DNA of 64,000 bases from Sinotaia quadrata. Taxonomy: Eukaryota > Mollusca > Gastropoda > Architaenioglossa > Viviparidae. Below are positions 36,983 through 47,700 of the stretch, piece after piece. The notes under the pieces are model-generated. The model was not told the DNA's origin. It saw only the letters and a program-made list of their open reading frames with translations, and did not search any database. The translations under genes were made by a program, and so were the position numbers. The DNA lies in contig CM054180.1 in the NCBI GenBank assembly GCA_028829895.1, positions 90,645,135-90,709,134 on the forward strand, given 5' to 3'. Each line of letters opens with the position of its first letter. Positions within the stretch are counted from its first letter, which is position 1.

Positions 36983-37020
36983 CTTAATTGTTATATAAAC
37001 TGTTAAATTATCTAAGTGAC
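36983..37020 (+). repeat. Direct repeat flanking R1 (partner of 35679-35713)
   Basis: CTTAATTGTTATATAAACTG and the following bases repeat, with a handful of substitutions, the sequence just left of the R1 copy. It may be a long target duplication, or evidence of a rearranged or tandem copy. It is too long for an ordinary LTR target duplication. Confidence 0.5.
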
Positions 37021-37235
37021 CAGCCTTGGGCATTTAAATTATTAATAATCTAAATTAAGATTCTCATCACTTTTAATTAGTTATAAATGATTAATTAATA
37101 ATAATAATCATAACCAATAACTAGAGTGGCGTTGGCATCATAGCATTATAATATATAACAACAAAATATCTAAACAATACATTCCTTCCTTCCTTAATGT
37201 ATTGTTTTTAAGACAAAAATAAACTTTCTATCCAG

Positions 37236-37334
37236 AACCAGTTGCGTGACATTCTAGTCAACATTGGCTTTCCTGAAGAATGTCTACTGCCTCAGTCCTT
37301 TAACTTCACAGGACCTGACAATCGTCTAGATGTG
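37236..37334 (+). CDS. DHX9: DHX9 internal exon: HA2 end, lead-in to OB fold
   Basis: Begins and ends on codon boundaries. Reads NQLRDILVNIGFPEECLLPQ and SFNFTGPDNRLDV, with acceptor TATCCAG and donor GTATGT at 37335. It matches the vertebrate QLKEILINSGFPEDCLLTQV...TGPDNNLDV segment. The 33 codons join directly to the preceding (EAK) and following (AITLL) exons. Confidence 0.95.
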
Positions 37335-38049
37335 GTATGTATTGACTTTTCTTTGATATTTGTCAAGAATTACATAAAAAATAATCTTTAATTTTAGTCT
37401 CTTTGTTTCAGATATGTACAGAAAGTGATCACATTTGTTTTTCATATTTTGATTTTGTTATGGAGTGATTAATCTGAAAATTATAGGAATAGCACTTGCA
37501 GATAATATATATATATATATATATATTATGTAAATAATAAAATTATTTAATGTACATGTGCATAATTACATAAGTACTTGTAATAAATAAAGCAGAAAAT
37601 GTGTCTGTGCAACAGGGAGAGAGCTTGGAGGCTAAAAATTTGCATCAAAGCATGATAGGGGGGTGTCTGGGTCTGTCCCTGGAGCATACTAAAGAATTAT
37701 ATTACTTTTCTTACTTGTTTAGCATCATTTACTTTCTACACCCAACTTTTCTGCTAAGACTAAAAAATTATTATTTAAACCCTTCATTGCCTGAATTTTT
37801 AAAATCTGTAAAGCCACTGAAGGATTTTTTTTTAGTTCATTATAAGTATGCAATTTGAAAGCTGAACATATCGGTTTACTTTAAATTTTTATTTTTCTCT
37901 CTTGTTGTCTTAAATAAAATCATTACAATTTTGTAATTTATTAAATATTTTATAATTATTTTAATTTATGATGGGGGGGAGGATTTTTAAACATTTCTAA
38001 TATGCTGAGACTCATTGCTGATTTATATTTATAAGCTAATTGTAAATGA
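37335..38049. other. Intron with (AT)n
   Basis: AT-rich intron with an (AT)n tract at about 37508-37526. The frame at 37601-37858 has no recognisable features. Confidence 0.55.
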
Positions 38050-39869
38050 CAGGGTTCATAGCAACCTTGAAAAGTCCTTGAAATATTTAAACCATCTTAA
38101 AATGTAATTTAATTTTATTTTGTCCTTGTAAAGCACTTGAATTTGCCTACATGCCCTTGAATTAAGTGAGAAGTCCTTGATAGTTTTATTTTAAATAAAA
38201 TGCTGTGAAAACATTTGCAAATCATCGCTGAGTTTTTTTATACTTTATAAAAGCAAGTAAATAGAGAAACAGCCATATAGTGAGGAATCAGCACATGGTC
38301 AAGATAATGGCTGCTTAGGAACTTATAAAATTTATTAAAAAATATGAGGCAGTTGATATCTCCAAAGATTGTATAATGACAGCCATGGATTTCAGATTTT
38401 GAAACCATCATAGCCTTCAGATTTGATTTCCTTTTAATATAAGATGGGATCGTGTTTTATTTTCTCTGATCACAATTGTTGCATACCGACTCTTATTTAA
38501 CAACCCTGCCTCAATATCATGAGTTAAAGATTATTAATTTTAATATTCACAATCTATACTAATGAGACTGGTTGCATAATTCACCTTTCACTCCTTATGA
38601 TTAGATTGCCCTTGAGTTCTGGCACCAGTAATCTGCTACAACATAGATCATTCGTATCTCTTTCGGCTCCGCCCCCACCAACCCTCAATCACACTTATAA
38701 TTGAGTCAATTCATTGTTAAGATAACAAGAATAAAATTTAATAGTTTATAATAAAATAGAACAAGCAATTTGATACAAAATTACATAAATGTGGGTCTTC
38801 CCAAGACCACCTATTTTGTCTGTGATAGATTGTTCAATTAAATCAGAAGCCACAAGTACAGAGTCAATTGGCAGTTGTTTATTCCTGTAATGGAGGAATA
38901 CACTCAATGAAGTTACATATGATCAGTCTGTGATTCAGTGCTTGGCGTTCACTTCAGGACATGTGTCTTGGAAATCATCTCATAGTGTCTCTAGGGGAAA
39001 ATAGACCTAAAAATGAGGGAGGAGCCTGCTGGTATTAGAGTACAGTTCTATCAGCAAGGATTTTACACTGTACCTATCACGTCCTTTTGTGGCAGACAGA
39101 AACAGGGGTCCATTACAATTCAACCTCTATAATTAATTTACAATTATCATCATAAATTATAAGTTTACACAACTTTCTGATAGATAAGAGTATTTGTATT
39201 GACAGTAATTATCATCTGATTCTGTTTATGCTGTGGTTCACATGGTTTTCCCCTGGCACAGGAATACAGTTAATTATTTTATTTGGTAATTTATTTTGTG
39301 AATTATATTGTAAGGAAGTATTTTATTTAAAGAGTATTTAATGTAGTATTTTTTTGATAGTTAAGGTATTATATAATTCTAAGTAGTTCAAGAGATATTT
39401 ATATTAGAACGAAAGTACCATAGCACAGAAGAATCAGTTTAGCATTAGTTTTAGTCTCTGTTTCAGTTCAGTCTAGTGGAGTCCCCTTTGCGGCTCAGAT
39501 TTTTAAGTTATATTGTAAGTTACTGTGTGTGAGAGAGGGTCGGTCGTCTTGGAGAGTGGTCTTGGAGTGGTCTGAGAGTGGTCAAGAGGGGAGCATGGTT
39601 GGCGCTAGGAGGAAGGGGAGGGAGAGAAGCTTGTTTTGGCGGTGTGTCGCCTAAATAAAGATCAGATGGAAACTTAAACACTGTGTTGTGTGTTCTGCCT
39701 CTTCTGCTGTGGTTGTCGCCTTATTGTCCCATCACCATTGTTTCATCATCTCCTCGCATCTGGGGGTGAACCATAACAACACCAACACCACTCTTGAATA
39801 TCACAATACTCAGTTCTTAAAAAATCCTTGAAAGCCCTTGAATATTTTTTTAATTGCCTACAAACCCTG
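38050..39869. mobile_element. Probable non-autonomous hAT-like element, interrupted by other repeats
   Basis: Starts CAGGGTTCATAG and ends CTACAAACCCTG, a short inverted CAGGGTT end pair. Subterminal sequences on both sides are built of CCTTGAAAAGTCCTTGAAA-like words (38065-38175 and 39826-39850). This organisation is common in non-autonomous hAT elements. The expected 8-bp duplication (GTAAATGA on the left, AATGATGA on the right) is only partly preserved. The interior contains part of a second dispersed family (38.7-38.85 kb, see 16.18 kb) and an LTR fragment (39238-39791). There is no transposase frame. Confidence 0.55.
39238..39791 (+). repeat. LTR fragment related to the solo LTR at 25478-26340
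   Basis: Closely follows 25838-26330. Shared words include CCCCTGGCACA, AATTATATTGTAAGGAAGT, TAGCATTAGTTTTAG, TCTAGTGGAGTCCCCTTTGC, TGAGAGTGGTCAAGAG, GCGGTGTGTCGCCTAAATAA, GTTCTGCCTCTTCTGCTGTG and ACAACACCAACACCAC. It carries a small extra GA-rich segment near 39605-39635. The first 360 bp of the other LTR is not present here, and the sequence before 39238 belongs to a different repeat. The fragment is truncated or mosaic. Confidence 0.8.
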
Positions 39870-40585
39870 AATGATGAAAGATGTGTCAAATTATATTTTT
39901 CATGAAGAAAAGTGTATTGGAGAAGTATTATGTAATTTATAATTAAGCAAAGTTTATTTCACTCACAAAGAGTAGTTGCCTACTATCTTGTTCACAGTAT
40001 TTTATATTCCCACCCATTCTACACAAATTTACTTTCTGCACCTGCCTATTTTTTTTGTTAATGTGTAGATACATGGATCTTTGTGGTATAGTCCTGTCTA
40101 TCACAGCTATTGTCGAGTTCCATCTATTTTATTTGTTTGAAATAATGTTATCTAATTCTAGTTCAAGAAATAATGTAGTCTTATTTTCAGCATTGTTTGC
40201 ATAGGAAACATTTTAATCAAAGATTTATAGTTGTCACAGAGTTGTTAAAAATCATATTCACCAATTTCATAATCATTTAAAATTGGTTTTAAGGTAAATA
40301 AAATCATGTCTTTTTATTTCCTTTTTTTTAAAAGCACTTTGCAAAGATAAAAACTTTGTAACACAGAACTTTGTACAAATTGTGTACTTTGACATACATG
40401 ACATTCATTTTGAACTAAGCATTTGATAAAAATACATAACATAAAATAAATAAAATAATAATAACAAAAAAAATATAATGAATTCATTGCTGGGAACATA
40501 AATGAATTTGTTTATTGGAAGGTTGATTATAAGTCACATTGCAAGTAAAAATTCAAGTATTGTTTAGCAGATGATGGTTGACTGT
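39870..40585. other. Intron, no recognised elements
   Basis: AT-rich sequence without gene or repeat structure. The short - strand frame at 40314-40499 is unsupported. Confidence 0.5.
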
Positions 40586-40982
40586 ACCTTCCTTCCTTGC
40601 TTCCTCCTTCCTTCACTTACTGCCATCCAAACATCCTTCCTTCCCTCCTTCCAAACTTCCTTTCTTCTCTCTGTACTTCCTTCCAAACTTCAAAACTTAC
40701 TTCCTTCTGCCCGTCCATCCTTCCTTCCTTCCAAACTTCCTTCCTTCCCTCCAAACTTCCTTTGAAATTTCCTTCCTACCTTCTTTGAAACTTCCTTCCT
40801 TCCTTCCCTCCAAACTTCCTTTCTTCCTTCTGTCCATCCCTCCTTCCTTCCAAACTTCCTTCCTTCCTTATAAACTTACAAACTTCCTGCCTTCAAAACT
40901 TCCTTCTTTCCTTCCAAACTTCCTTCCTAACTTACTTCATAACTTACTTCCTTCCAAACTTCCTCCTTCCTTCCTTCTTGGC
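40586..40982 (+). repeat. TTCC-rich array with regularly spaced AAACTT
   Basis: About 400 bp built from CCTTCCTTCC runs separated by CCAAACTTCC words at irregular 15-40-bp spacing. It is a compound microsatellite/minisatellite. Long open frames here (176 codons from 40578) are Ser/Pro/Leu/Phe-rich translations of the repeat and not genes. Confidence 0.9.
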
Positions 40983-42389
40983 AATGTGAAAATATATTTG
41001 TATTGCATTGGGGGGAAAGAAATTTTCAAGTACTTTTTACCCAATACTTATTTTCGTATTTCCCATTCTCATGAAATTGCTAGTTACACAGTTTATAGAA
41101 AGATGTGAATATGCGATGTGCAAATCTTGTATTTAGCAGAATAAATGGATGCATTTAATCAAAGGAACACACTATATAGAATCTGTATATCTGAATATAT
41201 TTCTTTCTGTGTGTATGGGTGTGTAAGAGAGACCAAGCATATTATAGCACTATAAATTGAAGCATTTGATCAGTTAAGCACAGTCTACCTTTTGGTTTTT
41301 TAGTCTGAATGTCTATGTATGTTAGTTTGTGTGTGCACACGAGAGAGAGGGAGAGAAAAGAGACATATTTACATGTACATTTCTAAACAGTAAACAAGAG
41401 GAATTTAAACATCATTTTAAGAAGACAGGGATAAAAAATAGATAGGTGGAGAGTTAGGTTATAGATAATTTGTTAGTTAGATAATGTGACAGATTAAAGT
41501 TTCCTAAACAAAAAAATGTAACATAAATCTAGCCATTTTTTTTTGTGTGTTTTTTTTTTTGGGGGGGGTCACAATGTAAGTGAAAATTCGAGCAAATTAC
41601 CTTTACCATCAGTTTTTTTTTTTATTACTTTGAACCAACAATGCAACATAAAGCTGACCATGTTGAGGGAAAAAAAAACTTTCATGTACTCGAAAGTCAA
41701 GGACACCTTAGTGTCGCTCCCCAAAAATCCAATATTCTTGAGAGTAAAGGTAAAAAAACAAACAAACCAAACTCCTAAGTGCTTGAAGGAATGCGTTAAT
41801 GTTATACACAGACCTGGAAAACTATATAAGAGATGTATGGTGTCCCATAGAATTTTGTTTTGGATCATAGTTATGCAATAGTTATTTTTTAACAGCAAGT
41901 CTTAATGGACTTAATAAAAGATGATTTAGGAGAGTATGAGAAATTTTATTTGATGTTGACTTTGTATACAAATAAGAGATATCAAATGGTAGTCCTTAGC
42001 TACCTACTTTGTTACAATTCATATTACTAAAAATTGTCTCCAGTACTTTGCTAAGCTATTAGGATTCCTTAAAAGTATTTTGACAACAACTACTGTTTCA
42101 GCATTAATTTTGTATTTGATTACATACCCAGACAGAACATACTTTGTCACAAACAATAAAATTAAATGTTTATAATTATCAACAAAGTATTATAATACTG
42201 TCTGGAATATAAAGTTCAAAATCTAAATCGTCAGTCTAAATTTGCTTAATAGATGTTGATTTTGGTATATACTTAGAGAATATGATCTCATTTTAAAGTC
42301 TATTTGCAATAGAATTTTGTAAACTCTTTGTGACGTCTATGCTATCTAGTAAATGGTTATTATTATTTTTATCACCCATAACTAATTAC
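40983..42389. other. Intron, no recognised elements
   Basis: AT-rich sequence with poly-T and G runs near 41540-41570. The opposing frames at 41543-41881 (+) and 41569-41898 (-) are over 100 codons but lack motifs, and their coding potential is not credible. Confidence 0.5.
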
Positions 42390-42481
42390 AATAAATTTAT
42401 TAAATCAACGATCAAATATTCAACACATAAATATAATGAAAAGAGCATTGACACTTATTCAGTTTATCCTAGCATAGACAT
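42390..42481 (-). repeat. R1 copy, first part (interrupted by the insertion at 42482)
   Basis: Matches 61921-62052 in order: AATAAATTTATTAAATCAAC, AATATAATGAAAAGAG, CACTTATTCAGTTTATCCTA, GCATAGACAT. The match resumes at 45032 beyond a 2550-bp insertion. Confidence 0.75.
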
Positions 42482-43807
42482 TGTCATGAAAATCAAGGAA
42501 TATTAATAATTTTTTTCTCTCCCTCTAAATATTTTCTAACTATGAACAAAACCGCTAAGTTAATTAAAAGCGGGACGGGGTGAAACTGACCATTTTGTCA
42601 ACAACGCGAAAACTAAGTCGGAAACACTAGTTTTAAGTTTGTGCCGGAGAATAAGAAAACGTATAATTAATTTGCTGGTTTGACCCTCCCTGGCCAAAAC
42701 CCATGCCCATAAATCTGTGTCAGTATAGACTACATGGCAGCCAGTGTACGGGAATATGTGAGAGAGAGCTAGGACGCCGGTTATGTCCGTGAAAAGGCAA
42801 GCTCTGAGTTTTGAAATGTAAACAACTTTTTAGAATCACCACTATAAGATGTTTGGTAGTTTAAGTTGATATTGTTTTAAGAAAGTACTATTGAACTAGA
42901 ATTTTGAGATTATTGGAAAGTTAATATTTGTAAGTTAAATGTTGATTTGTGTGTACAACTATTTCTTGCTGTGAGTTAATGTATGGCTTGCCAGGTGGCC
43001 ATGAGTTGCCATAGTAACTGTAGTTTTAAAATAAAATAGGACTAGGACTGTGCTCTGAGATGTAGTTCAGCGTGCTCTGAGAAGTTAGCTAGATAGTTAT
43101 TCAGAGGGCAAATGGATATGTAAATTAGTTATTCAGAGGGCAAATGGATATGTAAATCACAGTGTCAACTGAGAACTTGATACTTTTGGCACTGATAGAA
43201 CTGGACGCCAGAGGTAGCCAGGATGGGCAGAGAATATTCCTCAGCACGTACACGGCGCTGGTTGTAAATGGGTAGTGCTGGATGGGGGATAGCGTGTGTG
43301 CTGGAAGGGTGTGTTCCAGTCAGCTCAGAGAAGGGATGTGCAAGAACTTTGTGTATAAAAGAGGATACAGAGCCAGGGGCGGATGAGAAACGTCGAAAAT
43401 GTAGCGTGTTCTACAGAGGTGGAGGTACACCTCTGTTACAGTTTCTCCCTGCTTGTTTGTATCAGGAGCTTTCTTTCGAAGTTGGGAGGCAAGCAACTAG
43501 AAAGTTCTGAACACTGTAACAGAGTGCCAGATGTCTACCCGGCTGTCTATGAAAGCGCGCCGTAATGGCCGCTGCAGTTCAAGATGGGCCAAATCAAACT
43601 GGATAGCCATCTCGGGTTTTCAAAGACTCTGCGCAAAGGCCGCGGGTGATCGATTATTTCCCAACAGAAGTGATGAGTTGGCAGTATAATGTCACGGCGC
43701 TGGGAGATGTTACAGAACGAGATGTTACATAATGGTAGTAACTATCGTTGGAAGCAGTAGCGGTCATGCATGAGGCATACCGCCGAGAACGGCAAAGGTT
43801 GGCCGTT

Positions 43808-43925
43808 ATGAAGAAGAGAAGAGAAGAGATGAGAAACGAATAAGAGAAGAGAAGAGATGAGAAACGAAGAAGAGAAGAGAAGAGATGAGAAACGAAGTTA
43901 AGAGAAGAGATGAAATGAGCAGAAA
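43808..43925 (+). repeat. Purine-rich minisatellite, about 30-bp unit
   Basis: Three to four copies of a unit like GAAGAGAAGAGATGAGAAAC followed by GAA, inside the R2 insertion. The - strand frame across it (43654-43950) is Ser/Leu/Phe-rich simple sequence. Confidence 0.8.
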
Positions 43926-44075
43926 TTGAAGAGAAGAAGAGAGAACGCAATGAGAGCTGAGAAATTAGGCCTAACGAGAGAAGCGCACAGGAGCGTGAAG
44001 TTGTAGCAGCCGTCGTAACATTGAGGACGGCCAGGTCGCAACGTCGACAATGTTTTTATGTATCATCAAAACCCC

Positions 44076-44302
44076 CCAGCACCAGAAGAAAGTGTAACTA
44101 TGTGAGCCCAGCACAAGAAGAAAGAGCCGATAACCCTGTGAGCCCAGCACAAGAGAAAGTAACGTTGATTATATGAGCAGAGAACAAGAAGAAAGTGACG
44201 ATAACTTTATGAGCAGAGAACAAGGAGAAAATGACGATAACCATGTGAACAGAGAACAAGAAGAAAATGACGATACATATGTGAGTAAAAGAAAATTCTA
44301 AT
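44076..44302 (+). repeat. 42-43-bp tandem repeat with an acidic open frame
   Basis: Five to six units of the type GAGCAGAGAACAAGAAGAAA then GTGACGATAACTTTAT. The last three units are exact multiples of three and read as acidic repeats SREQEESDDNFM, SREQGENDDNHV and NREQEENDDTYV, ending VSKRKF and a stop at 44300-44302. The earliest units contain a stop in that frame. No start codon or neighbouring exon supports a real gene. Confidence 0.7.
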
Positions 44303-45031
44303 TAGGGAAATCTCAGAGCACATAAATATAAACTAAAGCGTAGGAATCTTAAGCATTAAACCTAAAATTAGAAATAAACCGTAATATAAGATAATATTGA
44401 TGGAACTGTGGAAGACTTGCAAGTCAAATGACATTTGTTTATTATTATTGAACTTTGATACAAGAGCATTGGCACTAGAGCTTATAAATAATGATTGCTA
44501 TGTTATGATAAATAATGCTTAACATGTTTAGAAGTAGTACTGCATGGATAAATTGAATTTTGTATTTCTTTTATTTCACTTATCATTTTTTCATTATTTT
44601 CTTTCCTTTTCATTATTTTCTTTTCGCGGGCACCGACAAGGGTGACCCTTTTTCTTTCTTTCTTCCCCGTTTCCCATGGGTGCGAGTGTGGGTGGCTGAT
44701 TGACTAACCAACATGTGAGAGGAAACCCATAGACCAATAAACTTGAATTTGTACTCTGACATTGAGGCTTTCTCCTGTTTTTGGTTTCGAAAGAGTGGTT
44801 GCTGTCGTTGTTATACGTTGTGTCGTCTGTGCCGTCTACACTTCCCCCCTACCCGTATGCAAGCACACATGCAAACATGTCGGCAATACGTAACCTACAC
44901 GCAGAATTAAATTCGAGCCAAACAATCATCTTGGTATTCTGTGTGCGATTTGTAATTCTCTTTATGCAAGTCCTACGTGGCGTCGACAAGCCACCACCCT
45001 CCCCTCGCAAGAGAGAAGGGGGGCGGCGACA

Positions 45032-45450
45032 GACATCAGCAGTCAAATTACCATATAAATATTATCAGGTTCAAAGATATAATTCATACTAGAGATGAGA
45101 GTAGAATTTCAAAGAAGTAATTAAAGTCAATGCACATAACCTGTTCAAAGATTGTGGTTGTCGCCAGCACTTGTTTCACAGTCATGTGGTTTGCAACAAG
45201 TCACTGCCTTTCTTATTTAGGCAAGGTCCACGTATCCCTTCTAGATGCATGTTACAGAACTGTTCCAGAATCTTTAACGCTCTCTCCAAGCATGCCATAG
45301 ATATTCGTCCTGAATTTCACATGCGCTATCAAGCATAACAGGAGGAACCTTCAAAATAATCTTTATGAATACTCGAGACCAAACTCAAGCCACAATTTCC
45401 ACTGTATTGGCTTTCAAATGGAATTCATAGGAATCAACTCACAGCAATTA
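45032..45450 (-). repeat. R1 copy, second part (after the insertion)
   Basis: Continues the R1 alignment begun at 42390: CATCAGCAGTCAAATTACCA, then TTTGCAACAAGTCACTG, CCCTTCTAG.TGCAT, CACTGTATTGGCTTT and GGAATCAACTCACAGCAA. It corresponds to 62053-62445. Homology with the remaining third of R1 was not traced further right. Confidence 0.75.
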
Positions 45451-45945
45451 ATAATTAATTAAACACATTTTAGAAATATGGATAATATAATTTTATAAGA
45501 CTCAATAATCACTGAGCATTTAAATATCAAATATATTAATTTCTCTCATAAATTGGGATATGACCCGATTTGTCTCCACACTCAAAGAAATAGAACACAA
45601 TTCATCAAGAAAAATTATTATAGTTTCCTTTTTTTATAAGTTGAGACACAACCCGTTTATGCCTGTACACTTAAGAAATACAATGCAAATCATATGCAAA
45701 AATCATTATCATTATTTCTTTTCTCCTTGTGACAGGAAAATACAACATACATAATCATGTCAGCATCATATAAATGAAATCTGGGTAAGATTATTCCTTC
45801 CTCTCTACCATAGATAATATGCAAACTTACACTCCCATTTCTACTGCTCTGGACAAATCGGCCCTACATTGTCTGCACCTTTCATGACTTCCACAGTTTA
45901 TCTATACTATTGTAGTAGTAATGACCACCTGGTTAAATGCCCATT
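45451..45945. other. Intron, no recognised elements
   Basis: AT-rich sequence. No gene or clear repeat was found. It may be eroded LTR or integrase-side sequence of the Gypsy relic to the right, but no motif shows this. Confidence 0.4.
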
Positions 45946-47700
45946 TACCTTAGTCAAGTGAGCTTTGTAGGTGAGAGGTTGTTGATTAGTCTGAATGACA
46001 AAATGCTTACCATATAGATAGTTTGGAAGTTGTGGACTGCCCAGAAAATTCCAAAACATTCTTTCTCTGAAGTTGAATAATTCTGTTCAGCCGCATTTAA
46101 CAAATGACTGGAATAAGCTGCTGGCTACAGAATATTACCATGTTTCTTCATCAGTACAGCACCTAGCGCTGCATTACTAGCGTCTGTTCTGAATATGAAT
46201 TGTTCATTGAAATCAGGCAAAATGAGGACAGGAGCTCGTGACAGGCAGTCTTCAAACTAGCAAAACTGGCTTCATACCCCAAATTTCTATCTCAGGTTTG
46301 CCCTTCCTTGTCAAATCAATGAGTGGTTTGGCGATGGCACTGAAATAAATTTTCTACAGTAACCAGCCAACCACTAAAAGGATTTAACATATGTTTTGGA
46401 GAGGGGTCTCTCCATCTCTTCAAGTTTTCTTACTTTGATGCCTCTGGTTACAGGAGACCTTGTCCCACTGTGTGTCCCAAATATTCAAGTTTGAAGTGTC
46501 CAAAGAAACTTCTTGTTGGCTGAGCAGTAAGGTTACATTCCTTCAAATGCTGGAATAACTTCCATAACACTCTGATGTGTTCTTCCAAGGTTTGCATAAC
46601 TACCAATATGTTGTCCATAAAGTTAAAAACAGATTCCTCTCTCATGGATTAGATGAGTAATCTCATCTTAGTGAAAACAGCTGGTGCTCTGATGATGCCA
46701 AATGGCACTACCTGCCTTTGGTACTGGCCATCAGGTGTACTGAATGCTAATTTTTAGCCTGTCTGCCTCACAGACTGGAATTTGCCAAAAACCTTTTATC
46801 AAGTCTATATTAGAAAAATATTTTGCTTCACTGAGCCATATGAAAAGATGTTCTGATTCAGGCATCGGTTCAGCTAAAAAAAACCAAAACAATCAACTTG
46901 TTCAGCTGTCTGTAATCCACACAAAATCGATGTGTGCTATCCTTTTTAACTAGGACAGTAGGAGAGCTAAACAGGGACTCCACCTTCTCAATCATACCAT
47001 AGGCTAACACATAGTCGATTTCCTGTTTTACAGCATCCTGTTTAGCATAAGATAAAACATACTGTTTCATGCGGATCAGATTATGATCCGATAGTGTGAC
47101 CATAAATTCATACAGACTTTTTTTTCCAGGTTTATGGGTAAAATATTATGAGTTTCTTTTAACATGCTCCATAACTGTTGAGCATCAAAGTCTGAGAGTT
47201 CTGGGTTTAAAATAACGTCATCAAAGCCACTTGTCTGGTTCAGTCACTGATTATGGGATTTACAAGTAGCTGTTGAACAGGCACATCATGGTACAATTTT
47301 ATCTCAGCTTGATCAAGTCTGAAATTTGCTGAACAGTCAATATTGGTAATCAGCATATGTCTTCAAACTCTAAGCTATAATCTAACTTACCTGAGACTTG
47401 AGCTAGTTCAAAGACTATTTTCACTATTCTTTATTCATACCTTCTCTGTTCTTTTACAGATTTAAATAGTCAAAGAGTCTAAGTTACAATCTAATTTTTG
47501 TATTTGTAAGAACTAGATGCTGATGTGAAGGAATCCACTTTGACTGCCCTATGGGCTGCATGTTGTCGCTTCCCATTATACTGAATTTTTTCATACCCCA
47601 AAGGTGCTGTAAATGGTTATAAATGCCATATGGAACAGATGCTTTGCCTGATAAAATCAGCACCCAACATAAATTTTTGGAATGTTTAAACTATCCCAAA
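45946..47700 (-). pseudogene. Ty3/Gypsy retrotransposon pol relic (protease end, RT, RNase H)
   Basis: Read on the - strand, domains follow the Gypsy order. An LGADFI-like protease end lies at about 47.66 kb. The reverse transcriptase start region lies at 46.9-47.1 kb (VKQEIDYVLAYGMIEKVES, then PTVLVKKDSTHRFCVDYRQL). The RT palm region lies at 46.45-46.64 kb and ends EYLGHTVGQG. An RNase H start (FRTDASNAALGAVL) lies near 46.15-46.2 kb. The usual YxDD catalytic box reads FMDN here, so the second essential Asp is gone. Stops and frameshifts separate the domains. Integrase, gag and LTRs were not recognised. The copy is dead. Confidence 0.85.

Larger units (their letters stand above)
42482..45031 (+). 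mobile_element. 2.55-kb LTR-like insertion (family R2) with 5-bp target duplication
   Basis: Starts TGTCATG, ends GGCGACA (inverted TGTC...GACA), and is flanked by GACAT on both sides (42477-42481 and 45032-45036). Removing it joins two pieces of an R1 repeat exactly where the intact copy at 62047 reads AGCATAAACATCAGCAG. TG...CA ends and a 5-bp duplication fit an LTR element. No gag or pol is present and no second LTR is seen, so it is a very long solo LTR, a TRIM/LARD-like element, or another type. The first 740 bp is homologous to 17815-18584. Inside are a 31-bp direct duplication at about 43097-43158, two minisatellites and an AATAAA near 44737. Confidence 0.75.

Noticed and set aside
40578..41108. 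176-codon open frame with Leu-Pro-Ser-Phe repeats
   Set aside because: Encoded by the TTCC array; length is explained by absence of stop codons in the repeat.
41543..41898. Opposing frames of 112 and 109 codons
   Set aside because: No motifs; frames overlap antiparallel in AT-rich sequence, as expected by chance.
43268..43950. Open frames in the GC-richer part of the R2 insertion
   Set aside because: Inside a repeat element with minisatellites; no gag, pol or other motif can be recognised.
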